Source of the DNA: Oopsacas minuta
Lineage: Eukaryota > Porifera > Hexactinellida > Lyssacinosida > Leucopsacidae
Length of the DNA: 64,000 nucleotides
Assembly (NCBI GenBank): GCA_024704765.1
Contig: JAKMXF010000122.1
Location: 62,001 to 126,000, forward strand
Direction of reading: 5' to 3'
A model generated the notes under the pieces. The model made no database searches. It had not been told where the DNA came from and saw only the letters and a program-made list of their open reading frames with translations. Both the position numbers and the translations under genes were made by a program. Positions 20,659 to 31,311 of this stretch are shown one piece after another; the first letter of the stretch is position 1, and the number at the start of each line of letters is the position of its first letter.

Positions 20659-21627
20659 ATGGCTGTAATTGCAAATGCTTATCCAGAACCAAAGCTTCAT
20701 CACTTACTCATCGCTTCATCATTTGGGGGTATTTGTTCAGGATTTATTACACTACCTTTCGATGTTCTTAAAGTTAGGCTGCAATCTTATTCTATAGACA
20801 TAAATACAAGTTCACAAAATTTTTGTAATAGATATGTTCAAAGTCTTTGTGTATGTGTGGATACCTGTGATATCTACCGTCCTGTATTTGGGAAAAATCA
20901 GTTTTCTAGCACTTATTCAATGTTCAAGATAATTTTGAAGGAGACTGGACCTAAAGGATTTTGGAGAGGATTAACCCCTACGTTAATCCAATCAATACCT
21001 CAAGTTACAACATACTATACATTATATCAAAAATTTAAGCACTATTTCACCTACAATTCTAATATATCAAGTTCTTTAGTACCAGCTATTGCAGGAGTAG
21101 GTTCCAGAACTATTACATGCTTTATGGTCGCACCATTAGAACTGTTTCGAACGAATCTACAATCTTCTCCAACATTTTCCTTTCGGAATATCTACAGTTC
21201 TATAAAAGTGAATGGCTATTTCTCGTTATGGCGTGGCTTTTCTCCAATGCTAGTTCGAGATATGCCTTTCACTGCAATTTATTGGAGTGGATTTGAACTA
21301 ATGAAGGTTCAATTACAGTTGTTATTTGCACCTCAACCCAGGACAATTGGAGATCTATACATAACTTTTATTTCAGGTTGGGTATGTGGTTCAGTTGCGG
21401 CTGCACTTACAACACCCTGCGATGTACTGAAAACTAACATTGAGGTTTCATTACAAGACCAGAAAATAATGAATAGGACTATATACAAAACTATCCTAGA
21501 CATTCATTCAGAGTTTGGGATTGGAGGATTCTTTAAAGGATTAATACCAAGATGTGCCAAAATTGGTCCTGCTTGTGCAATAATGATTGTAACATTTGAA
21601 TTAGTTATTAATTTGTTTAATCAATGA
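20659..21627 (+). CDS. Mitochondrial carrier, SLC25A39/SLC25A40-like
   Basis: A 322-residue inner-membrane carrier with three repeats of two transmembrane helices. Signature motifs are LPFDVLKVR (32-40), APLELFR in the second repeat and TPCDVLKT in the third. Each is followed by the matrix-helix glycine/proline block (GFWRGLTP, SLWRGFSP, GFFKGLIP). The phrases RDMPFTAIYW and PACAIMIVTFE are those of the SLC25A39/40 branch, whose human member imports glutathione into mitochondria. The long first matrix loop holds four cysteines (C56, C64, C66, C70). In human SLC25A39 four loop cysteines are reported, from memory, to sense iron-sulphur/glutathione status, so regulation may be conserved although the spacing differs. 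The ATG at 20659 gives a full-length carrier with no presequence needed. No intron is present, unlike most vertebrate homologues. Confidence 0.92.
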   Translation: MAVIANAYPEPKLHHLLIASSFGGICSGFITLPFDVLKVRLQSYSIDINTSSQNFCNRYVQSLCVCVDTCDIYRPVFGKNQFSSTYSMFKIILKETGPKGFWRGLTPTLIQSIPQVTTYYTLYQKFKHYFTYNSNISSSLVPAIAGVGSRTITCFMVAPLELFRTNLQSSPTFSFRNIYSSIKVNGYFSLWRGFSPMLVRDMPFTAIYWSGFELMKVQLQLLFAPQPRTIGDLYITFISGWVCGSVAAALTTPCDVLKTNIEVSLQDQKIMNRTIYKTILDIHSEFGIGGFFKGLIPRCAKIGPACAIMIVTFELVINLFNQ

Positions 21628-22079
21628 AAATTGCTTGGGTAGCATAGGCTCAACTTTGCACTCAGTTCTGGAGGGCGACATAGTGAATGAATCAATTAAC
21701 CCCCAAGCAGTACTTCTAGAGTCTAGACCCCTAAGAAATAATGCCTAGCCACCACTTGTTATGTATAACCAACAAAAATATAGAAAACAGCTTTCTGTAT
21801 CGCATCTCCCTATGCCCTTTTAATTTATCAAAGTGGATTTGTATAGTAGGCAATTATTGGAAATACATAAATAGTTGTTCATTCGTCTTATCTGTCATAA
21901 TTCATTAAGTTGACACTCCATAATGTAATCCCCGACTAAATCCGCCTATATTGAATTATACTTTCATACCCTACAACAGTACATTTAGTTTGTTTCAAAA
22001 ATCTAGATTATTAAATCTCAATTGTTGTGTTTGTTTGTCCGTTCTCAAGTAAGGATTTACGGTATGCAATATTGAAATT

Positions 22080-22651
22080 GTCACATAATTATGTATTATC
22101 GTGTTTATCAAGGCAGTAAATAGAATTCAATAAAACTTCTTCAAATATATTGAACATGCTGAATCAGATTTTCACACTTTTGTATTAATTATATGTAAAT
22201 TAATTGTTGTTTTTATGATTATAAAGTAAACAAATTGGCCAAATCTCAAATATACACACATCCTTGTCTAAACGGCTACACAGGGGTAACTAAGTATGCT
22301 GAATCCGAATTTCGCATTTTCAAGTTCTAATATGTAAATTAATTGTTCTTTCTATAAATATAAAGTAAACCAATAATTGAAATCTACCTATAAACTTGCT
22401 CTCAACATATTTAGTTGAAATATACTTAGAGACTTGCACTCAACAGATATATAAGGGTAATCAAGTACGCTAAATTCGACTTTCGCAATTTTAAGTTTTC
22501 ATATGTAAATTTATTGTTGTTTTACAAATATTCAGTAAACAAATAATTGAAATCTAATAAAATTGCTCTCAACAGATATATAGGGGTAATCATGTACACT
22601 GAATCCCACGTGTTCGCAAACCGCACATCGCGAGCAAGCGAAGCGTGCTAG
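22080..22651 (+). repeat. Tandem units of about 130-165 bp with GC-rich Helitron-like tail, locus 2
   Basis: Three to four degenerate units, each starting near AAGTAYGCTGAATCCGAATT and containing CATATGTAAATTAATTGTTG, AAAGTAAACAAAT and TTGCTCTCAACAGATATATA. They run into CGCAAACCGCACATCGCGAG, then AAGCGAAGCGTGCTAG followed by T. A GC-rich, partly self-complementary tail ending CTAG before T is Helitron-like. A 5' TC end was not found. Confidence 0.6.
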
Positions 22652-22774
22652 TAACCTTTATACCAGCGGTCCCCAACCTTTTAGAACCAAGTGCCAGTTC
22701 CTAGTAATATGTGAGTCAGGCGGGCCAAACTTCTCTTTTATACCCTATGTCCTAAGAGTAAGCAATTAGGACTA

Positions 22775-24116
22775 CAGGGTGGAAAGAAATTGATGCCCTA
22801 ATATTATTTTTATCATAATGTGATAATACAACAATACAATACACTAGTTATTTTCCAATATATCCACCCTTTTGTTTTATGCATAATTTCATCCTTTTTG
22901 GCATCGGATATTAAATTCTCCAAAGTTTCTGGTGAAATTTGAGACCACGCCTGCTTGATGTGTTTTTCGAGCATTTAAATATTGGTTGGAGTGTCCATCA
23001 GTTCAATCTCTTGCTTTACGATAGACCATAAATTTTCTATCGGGTTGAGATCAGGAGAGCTGCCTGGCCATTGACTCTTATGCCAAAACTCAACTAAGTT
23101 GGTATTGCACCATTCTTGTGCTCTTTTGGCTGTATGTGCCGGCGCACCATCCTGTTGGAAAATGTACCGTGACATGTCTGGCAACAACTTCCTAGTTAAA
23201 ATACTGCCCTGTCCTGGTTGGCGAAGCAAACTAGACATCAATGACCCATTTAATATCTCGTTCACATAATATTCAGCTGTGATTGTTTGGCCTTTTGGGA
23301 TGAAATGAAGTTCTGATACAGCTCTAAACAACATTACACCCCATACAAGGATTTTTGAGGGATATTTTATTCTTTCAGAGGGTAAAAGCTGAGATCGGTC
23401 ATAAGCCCAGACACGATCATTTTGACTATTAGGATGTGGATATATCTCAAAGGGTGATTCGTCTGCAAACAATACTCGACACCAGTCTTCTATTTTCCAA
23501 GTTTTTCGATCTCGACAAAACTTTAGGCGAGCGGTCCGCTGTTTTTCAGTAATTTTCGGCTGTTTTTGAGGTTTGAAAGGAATTACTTTGAGTGTACTCC
23601 TTAAATACTTACGCACAGTAGTATGAGAAACTGCACAACCCTTTGAGCGTAAACGTTTAGCTAATTTCTGTGTTGATTGATGTCTCTTGGAAATAGATTT
23701 GGCTATGACGATTTTTGCAACTTTTGTAAGTTTTGATTTACGTCCACGTCCATGCATATTTTCTAGGGAACCTTCATTCTGATATCGGGATAGCCATCGT
23801 CGAATTGTACGAATATTCACACCTAACTTTTCTGAAGCACATTTTTGGGTCATTCCTCCTAATACGATTCCTACAGCCCTGCTTCTTGCACATGAACTGG
23901 TCTCCCTAACCATTATTATCAGCTGAAATTTGGATGAACAAATCTGATAAATAATATAAATAAAATACGCTTCCTAAGCAAGAACAATATGTCAAAATCA
24001 AAGAACAAAACGTAAGAAATAAATAACTGATGAAAATATGGTAATTATCAAACTTCAAGAATTTTGGGTTCATAATATAAATTAGGTCAGTAGGGCATCA
24101 ATTTCTTTCCACCCTG
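22775..24116 (-). mobile_element. Tc1-like element with 26-bp perfect inverted repeats
   Basis: Both ends read CAGGGTGGAAAGAAATTGAT followed by GCCCTA, flanked by TA at 22773-22774 and 24117-24118. At 1342 bp with one transposase gene it has typical Tc1 architecture. Perfect termini point to a young insertion. Confidence 0.95.
22975..23913 (-). CDS. Tc1-like transposase, DD37E, ended by one premature stop
   Basis: A cut-and-paste transposase acting on the element's own ends. The N-terminus has two helix-turn-helix (paired-like) units at about residues 8-50 and 62-110, with GRGRKSKLT between them as an AT-hook-like linker. The catalytic residues are the Asp of LFADESPFE, the Asp of FQQDGAPAHTA and the Glu of SPDLNPIENLW. 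I count 37 residues between the second Asp and the Glu, so DD37E rather than the DD34E of classical Tc1. The reading frame stops with TAA after DTPTNI (312 residues) but continues open for about 53 codons beyond (MLEKHIKQAWSQISPETLEN and so on, to about 22813). A single nonsense change has therefore removed the C-terminal tail. The catalytic core is complete, so activity is uncertain rather than excluded. Confidence 0.88.
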   Translation of the reverse strand: MVRETSSCARSRAVGIVLGGMTQKCASEKLGVNIRTIRRWLSRYQNEGSLENMHGRGRKSKLTKVAKIVIAKSISKRHQSTQKLAKRLRSKGCAVSHTTVRKYLRSTLKVIPFKPQKQPKITEKQRTARLKFCRDRKTWKIEDWCRVLFADESPFEIYPHPNSQNDRVWAYDRSQLLPSERIKYPSKILVWGVMLFRAVSELHFIPKGQTITAEYYVNEILNGSLMSSLLRQPGQGSILTRKLLPDMSRYIFQQDGAPAHTAKRAQEWCNTNLVEFWHKSQWPGSSPDLNPIENLWSIVKQEIELMDTPTNI

Positions 24117-24200
24117 TACTTCACACATTTCTTAGTAACTAACATTGAACTAATACTACACTTTACTAACATGTTAATGAGAAACTTGATGCTGTTTTCT

Positions 24201-25959
24201 TTATTTTAATAATGTTTCAAAATTTGATATGCTAACAATTGTTGTGATTCTTAAAACATCTTTTAAATGGTCATCTGTGAGTCTCGTACGTGTAATACTT
24301 TTGGTAAACTTCATTTTTGAGAATAGTTGTTCGCATGTGAAAGTACTGCCAAATAAGCAGCAGAATTTCTTAGCATGTTTCCGAAGTTCTGGAAATTGCT
24401 GTTCTGTAAGATACTTCTGGTAAAAAGTACTAATATCATCCTCACAATCACGAAATTTAGACTTCAAAAGATCATTATACTGAAGATCTACCAATTCCAT
24501 TTGTACTAGTTCAGCAGCTTCATCAACAGAAACATCAAAAGGTGCTGCAAGTAACCTGAAATCAGACTAGTACTTCTGTACATCCACAAATCTGGCAGAA
24601 AACTGAGCTCTTAAGTCAGAAATAAAGTTTACGTAGGTGCCTGTCATCTGGGTTATTTGCTTTTAAAGTTGGAAAATGTACAAAATTCTTTTCTTGTAGC
24701 TGATTTTCCAAAGCCGAAGTTTTATTTCAAAGGAACATATACATTTATTAGCTGTCTTTTACCTTGCAAATGCAAATTGAGTGAATTCAGATGATCAGTA
24801 ATGTCTACTAAAAATGCAAAGTCTGATAGCCATGAGGAATCAGTGAACTGAGGAATGACCATCCCCTTGCTTCTCATGAAGGTGTCAAGCTCTTCTTTCA
24901 AATAATACACTCGTTTCAACATAGCGCCTCTACTGAGCCAACGTACCTCACAATAGTATAATAAGTCGCTATATTCTGATTTCATTTCTTTGAGCAACTC
25001 TTGGAACTGACGGTCATTGAGACATCGACTTTTTACGAAGTTCACAGACTTCACAACTATTTCCATGACATTTTTCAATTTTATAGATTTGGCACACAAG
25101 GCCTCCTGATGTATTAAGCAATGTACTTTAATGAGATCTCGTTGACTTCCATTTTCTTTGCAATATTTCTCAAGCAGTGCTGCAGTACCATTTCTTTACC
25201 AACCATTGCAGGAGCACCATCAGTTGTAACACCAAAATATTATCAAGATTTAGGTTAAACTCCTCGAGTACATCTTTAACAACATTAAATATATCAACAC
25301 CTGTAGTTCTACCTTTCATAGGCAGCAATTGCACAAATTCTTCAAAAAATGCGAAAGTCAGGTGCAACACCACGCACAAACACCGCAAGTTGTGCTGTGC
25401 CACATAAATCTTTGCTTTCATCGAGAGCTATAGAGTAGTATTGAAACTGTCCAGCAACATCTTTCAATGACAACTTGAAATTTTCTGCGATATCTTCAAT
25501 TCTACGAGTCACAGTTGATGATGAAAGACTTACATTGGCAAAAGCAAATCAACAGCTGTCATAATGCATTCCTTGACAAATTGGCCATCTGAAAAAGGTT
25601 TCATATTCTTGCTATTGGGTGGCTGATTGCTAAACTCACTTTGGTGGCCTTCTCTGAGTTTTCGTTTATTTTGTAAAAGTCATTTGCTGCTTGGAGATAC
25701 TTTTCTTCAAAGCTTCTATTTTATCGATCCGGATCAAACCAGTGTACTCTGAATACTTTGAGTGTTTTGCCTCATAATGTCTCTTTATGTTGAATTCTTT
25801 TTGACTGCAATCATCTCTTGGCAGATAAGACAGAGAGGCTGCCCATTGCGGCAAATAAAGAAATATTTTTCTGTCCAACACTCCTTGAAAGTCCTCATTT
25901 CGGAATCTACCTTCCTTTTCTTAACTGGGAGCATAGTTTACTTCATGAATCAAACTTAA
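24201..25959 (-). pseudogene. hAT transposase remnant (GTF2IRD2/ZBED5-like)
   Basis: Minus-strand fragments in order: a BED-finger-like N-terminus (KEFNIKRHYEAKHSKYSEYTG), a central part (CEVRWLSRGAMLKRVYYLKEE...FLVDITDHLNSLN) and the C-terminal dimerisation block (CEQLFSKMKFTKS..RTRLTDDHLKDVLRI). These belong to the hAT group that gave rise to GTF2IRD2 and ZBED5 in vertebrates. Frameshifts and stops between the fragments (for example near 25660, 25540, 25170 and 24570) make it non-functional. Confidence 0.85.
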
Positions 25960-26296
25960 ATTCGGACCAGACTTGTTTAGATACGTAATTATTCTAATAC
26001 TAGACTTGCAAGAATAGATAATATACGTATATATGTAGGCATTCGTTGAACAAACTAGACAGTAAACAATAGATTACACAATATATGAATAGTATTAGAG
26101 AATACATATAGGCGAGCCAAAATTGTATATTCACTGTTGCAGTAATCAAAAAATGGCTAATTAATACGCTTCATTGAGTTGGCAAAGTGGTACTAATTTG
26201 TTAGTAGTAAGCGAATACATAAGAGTATGCAAATTGGAGCTAGGGTTTGGCGGGCCAGAACTTTTGGGAACGCGGGCCGTAGGTTGGGGACCTCTG

Positions 26297-27218
26297 CTTT
26301 ATACTTTATAGATCGAGTTTAGAGTTAATGTCATCAAAAATTTAGCCTAATTTTTTGGATGAGTTGTATTTTAGGTCTTCTATTTTGATGATTATTTTTT
26401 AATATAATAATCCACCAAAAAGACCAAATGGTGCTAAATTGTTGGTAGCTAAATGTCAATATTTGTTTATGTCGATTGTTAGTTTTTATAATTGAATCTA
26501 AATATTTTCCCCAATGAAATATGTTTGATGCTTTGTCTTCTTTGTTGCTAAAACAAACTAATTTTTTTGCGATTCAGTGGCTATTGATAAGATATATTTG
26601 GGCAGTGATATTATAGGAAGCAAGGAAAGAAGGTGATTCGTATCTACAAATTTTTTACCCTAAGTCAAGGCTCCAGAGATGGATGTGACAAACTTTTGCA
26701 AAGTATGCATTCGGGTCACAATATTCGCTAAACTCCGTGTTATTACCCGTTCAGGCTTGGATCGGGGCACTTGGGCAGCTGGGATCACTAAATTTGAGTA
26801 ACTAATCTTCATGTATTTATATATTTCACTATAGTTGTAATGATAATCATTTAATCCTTCATTAGTGACTTTTCCCTACTATTTTATGATTAAAATTCAA
26901 TTATCAACATCAATCTGTGCTGCCAAGTTAGTTCATAGCTATCCTGGGGATACACCGTAAATTTTACGGAGACCCAAAATATTTTACTGAGCATTTCGCC
27001 TAAACTGACTCAATTACCCCTGACTAGCAGTTGAAATGAAAATTCAAGCATGATTTCGAAAGAGATAATAAGTATTGAGCTCATCTCTACTAGAGCACAG
27101 TTTGTGCCCTTGTTAGTGTTATGTATATTGAAATCACGAAAAATGTTAGGAATCACGTTAAGATATTCGATTTCAGGTTAACTACAGTCAAAAAGTAAAG
27201 GCAGGGGCAGCAGGTTAC
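26297..27218. other. Intergenic, nothing coding
   Basis: AT-rich. A block at 27013-27050 (CCCTGACTAGCAGTTGAAAT) recurs at 30746-30785, and a palindrome CCGTAAATTTTACGG lies near 26956. Confidence 0.4.
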
Positions 27219-29451
27219 ACTGTCCAACAAATTTTTAGCATTTTTTGCTTCTGGCATGCACTGTAGTGTTTCTCATGTATTCAAGCACCCTGATTCCAAA
27301 TATCCAATCAGTTTTTCTCTATCAGGCAACGATTTTGAAAATTCAATATTTTGGTTTTATCATTGTCCCAGTGTATTCCTATAAATATATCTCTTTAGTT
27401 TGGCTAATCAAATGCATACTTATGATTTAATTACAATGAAAATTGTCAATTGGTTAGCATTTATTATACTAATTTAGAAATGCTTGGAATATGATTTTCT
27501 TTTGTATGTGGCATCAGGAATATCTCTTTTTAGTGACCAACAATAATCAGCCATCATGTTTGGAGAGAATTTTCCATTGTAACGACTTTCCATTGTGCTT
27601 ATATCTTGATGAAATTTTTCACCATGTTGATCACTCACAGCACCTAGATTTTCCGGAAAGAATTGCAAATGTGAGTGAAGAAAGTGTATTTTTAGAGACT
27701 TATTACATCCCATTGTTCTGAATGCATCAAGTAGTGTCACAACTATTTCTTCATAAATTGGTGATTTCTTAGTTCCTAAAAAGTTCTCATTTAAAAATTT
27801 GAATGAATTCCATGCTGCTTGCTCGACGGAATTTAGACATGCTTCGAAGTTTAGATCCTTGAATAGTTCTCTAATTTGGGGACCTATAAATATCCCTTCC
27901 TTGATTTTAACATCGCTGACCTTTGGAAATTTGTCCTTGAGGTATTTGAAACCTTCTCCTTCTTCATTGTATTTTACTATCGCCTTTACAAAGGTTTCAT
28001 CAAACCCAGTTTTATGTGTAGAGGTGGTAATAGAATTTTCTCAGGATTTACTAAGGACTGACAACTTACACTCTTTGTACCAGCAGTTAATTGATGTCGT
28101 AGTGGCCACTCCTTAACTATATAATGGGATTGCCTTGCTCTACTATCCCACTCACAGAGGAAGCAACAATATTTCGTGTATCCAGGTTGCATACCCACAA
28201 AAGTCCAATTACCTTCAGATCACCACAGATGTGCCAATTGTAAGAGTTATATCTGATCAGTTTCAATAAGATATCCATATTCTCATGAGACTCCTTCATG
28301 TGTACTGAATGGCCTATCGGTATGGATGGTATTACATTACCTTTGTGAAGTAAGACTGCCATGAGGCTGTACTTAGAAGAATCAATGAAGAGACGCCACT
28401 CTGATGGTTCGTGTTGAACACCTAATAACTCCATCACACGATCCACATTGTTACAATAACATAGAGACCCCTGCATTTCAAAATGTACAGAGAAATCACT
28501 TTGACGTGTCCTGAAAAATGAAACTTTAGTTTCCTCATCCAATAAGTTCCAACCTTTCAATCTTGACCCAAGCAATTCACTTTGATCTTTTGTCAAATTC
28601 AAGTCCCTAACCAAATCATTCAGCTCACTTTGATTAATGATGTGGGGAAGTCTTGTTTTATCAGGTGGCATAGGCGGAGGTATAAATTCCTCATCATCTT
28701 GATCTAACATAGCATATTCAACAGTATCGTCATCAAAGGAAACTTTCTTAGGCTTAGGTACTTCGAATTCTGTAGAATGCTCAACAGGACGAATCGCAGA
28801 TTGAAGATTGGGATAACATATATTCTTTTTGGTCTTAGAAGTGATTCCTTTTATATCAGTCAAACAGAAATAACAATCAGTATAATGATCTCTTGGTTCC
28901 CTCCATATCATGGGAATAGCAAATTGCATTGAAATACGTGAGCCATTTAGCCATTTACTAAGTCCTATTGCACATTTTGAGCAACAAAAATGAGGTGCCC
29001 AAGGCTTATCTTGATCACCAATCTTGCAACCGAAATATTGCTCATATCCTTTGTGTACAAGGGGAGACATGTCTCTCCGCTGAAATTTTGTAGTATATTC
29101 TCAACAAATATAACAGAAAGAATCGGTTGAGTTTGAACATCGACGAGACATTATTGAAAAGAAATAAATAAAAATACAATCAGATAATCTCCTCTTGAAA
29201 GAGCAAGTAATATTCTATATATTTTAAGAAAATTTGAATTGTTAGACAATATATGCGGAAGGTATTAATACATATACAATTATACATTCTATAGAGATCT
29301 ATGGAAAATGATTTTGGAAATTTCTGAATTTTACAAAATCTCTGCCTGATAGAGAAAACTGATTGGATATTTGGAATCAGGGTACTTGAATACATAAGAA
29401 ACATTACCGTGTATTCCAGAAGCAAAAAATTATGAAAATTTGTTGGACAGT
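27219..29451 (-). mobile_element. Unclassified DNA transposon with about 130-bp terminal inverted repeats
   Basis: Both ends start ACTGTCCAACAAATTTT and stay alike for at least 110 bp inward, including TTTTTTGCTTCTGG, CCCTGATTCCAAATATCCAA and TCTCTATCAGGCA. They bracket exactly one gene (27474-29151, minus). No target duplication could be identified from the flanks. Gene plus symmetrical ends make a self-mobilising element the simplest reading. Confidence 0.75.
27474..29151 (-). pseudogene. Broken gene of a widespread uncharacterised family, putative transposase
   Basis: Read on the minus strand from the ATG at 29151 this would be about 555 residues. An N-terminal cysteine-rich module comes first (MSRRCSNSTDSFCYIC, then CCSKC and DCYFCL, likely zinc-binding). 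A linker with PPPMPPDKTRLPHI follows, then a core: LFIDSSKYSLMAVLLH, HICGDLKVIGLL, CCFLCEWDSR, PLHIKLGLMK, KIHFLHSHLQFFPENLG, SDQHGEKFHQD, and the tail DYCWSLKRD...YKRKS. I remember many near-identical 'uncharacterized' proteins in cnidarians and arthropods. The order D - D - CxxC - HxxH - E resembles the RNase-H-like transposase plan with a zinc insertion; that is inference. Breaks here are a TGA at 29101-29103, a frameshift near 28190 and another near 28000. Flanking inverted repeats show it is transposon cargo. Confidence 0.7.
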
Positions 29452-29831
29452 ATTAGACAATGATCTTAACAACAATGCTAATGAAACACAACGGTCAACT
29501 AATACTGAATGCGATATAAAAGCTCAGGTTCACATAAAAATAGCTTGAAAATACATAACCACAATTAGAAAGCATAATCAACAAATCGAAACAAATTCCC
29601 ATCGACAAGAACCAAAACCAAATTACCAGACCCTCATATAGTATATTGCAATATACTTACCACTAATATGGATTAAACTGTACTCTCTATATACATTAAT
29701 TCTTCAAAACTATGTAAATAAGGTGTGATAATATTACTAATCAGATGATAAATCATGTAGATATAGAAAATATGAAATTTGAAATAAACAAGTCTATTCG
29801 AAAAGTTCACGGAATTTAGTCTCTAGTATGA

Positions 29832-30384
29832 GAAGCTGAATCTGTCCTACGCCGAAGTTCGGAATCTTTCCTAGGATTATTCTGAGTTCGGAATCTTTCC
29901 TACGGTAAATTGGATTCATTGAAATGTCTATATTGTGAGTTGTGGCCGATAGTTGGATTTGTTTGGTTTTTGAAAGATGGTGTAGGTTTAAGTTTAAGAA
30001 ATTGAAGGAAGTATTCAAAGTTTAGAAATAAGAAATGGCGTTAAAAAAGATATTTATAGAAATTAAGGAGATAATTATAGAAAAAGGGATTTATAGAAAC
30101 TAGCACGTGATAACACTTTTATTTTATTAATTATAAACGGGTACCATTAGGAGGGGATTAGTGATTTAGTTCGCTACCTTTTGGGTCAGGGAGATTTCAT
30201 TTGTATTCGTTATTAAGCTACCTAGGGACGTGAATGTGGATTTTATCCTAATTACTAAATTTTTATCTAGTATATTATTAAGAAATTTAGCACAAATTCC
30301 GAACTCTGAATTCGTAGGACAGATACCGAAGAGTTTGGTCGTAGGACAGATTCCGGATATCGTTGTACAGAATCAGGCGACTCC
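29832..30384. mobile_element. Non-autonomous element with 9-bp duplication and reiterated ends, MULE-like
   Basis: The direct repeat CTAGTATGA flanks it at 29823-29831 and 30385-30393. Both ends carry two or three units of the type CGGAATCTKTCCTACG in opposite orientation. No ORF. A 9-bp duplication with long, internally repeated ends suits Mutator-like elements, though hAT or P types are not excluded. Confidence 0.65.
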
Positions 30385-30393
30385 CTAGTATGA

Positions 30394-31310
30394 AATATGT
30401 TTTTTAACCATATTAACAGATTACTTAATATTTCAACTTTTCACTTATAGTATTACATTTAAGAGAATAATTCTCATTTCTTACATGTCGATGTTTTGTA
30501 AATTGTATTTTTTCAAAATCTCAAAAGTCTACGGAAACTAAAAGGGACATCATATTGTTCCTCTGGTAGCTTAAAAGTCATGCAATGAGATAATATTTTG
30601 TATAAAATGGTATAGAATAGCTCCTAAACTAGTTGAAATGAATGTAGAGTGTAGCTGGTAAATCCATTGAGGATAAATTATTCTTGTTTTAGAAATAATT
30701 GCAATTCAGCGAACTTTTCTCACAGCCCAGTACATACTCGAAAACCCTGACTAGCAGTTGAAACGAAATTTTCTAGCATCATTTTGGATAATATGCAAAA
30801 ATGTGTGAAATACGAGTAATTATATGATAAATCTGTGAATTTGTAACTTCCAGATTCCCAAAATACTAAAATCGGACGCTACACACCCAATTACCCCACA
30901 TGTTGAAAACTAATCTCTAGCTTGATTTGTTAAGTTTACATAGAAAGGTGTGAAATAGCGTACAATGAGGCTACTTTGGCCCACTGTGTGTAATTTATGG
31001 ACATTTGGTAATTTATCACGAAATATTTGTGTTATTTTTTTGTCCCACGATTTTTTCTTTGTTTCACAATCCCTCGAAAATCCTATATACGCTATTGCTC
31101 TTAGCAATATTTTCGTGCAGTCGGTAGAGCCTGTGCCTCACCTGAAATTGAGCGTGCTCTACCTCTTAATATGCCCCATTTAAACAACCTCCCCCACCTG
31201 TGACGTAATTGTGCCCTACAAAAGCAGCTGGCTAGCGCCGCCCCTGTGTTCAGTATTACAAAACATTGCTCTAATTGTTTATTAATGTCTTTCTTACAAC
31301 TAAACTTCTG
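30394..31310. other. Intergenic with a fragment of a CTACTTTGGCCCACTG MITE
   Basis: 30966-30985 (GAGGCTACTTTGGCCCACTG) matches the arms of the MITE at 54432-54670. Nothing else is recognised. Confidence 0.45.
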
Positions 31311-31311
31311 T

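Larger units (their letters stand above)
22664..26296 (-). mobile_element. hAT element with perfect 8-bp duplication, carrying a nested Tc1
   Basis: The inverted ends CAGCGGTCCCCAACCT and CAGAGGTCCCCAACCT are flanked by CTTTATAC at both 22656-22663 and 26297-26304. This end sequence is that of the ZBED/GTF2IRD2-type hAT group. The degenerate transposase runs on the minus strand, and a Tc1-like element occupies 22775-24116 in its 3' part. Without the insert the hAT is about 2.3 kb. Confidence 0.95.

Noticed and set aside
30978-30984. CACTGTG heptamer as a third Transib end
   Set aside because: The surrounding CTACTTTGGCCCACTG matches the arms of the TA-type MITE at 54432-54670, not the TGGCAAAATGG of Transib ends.
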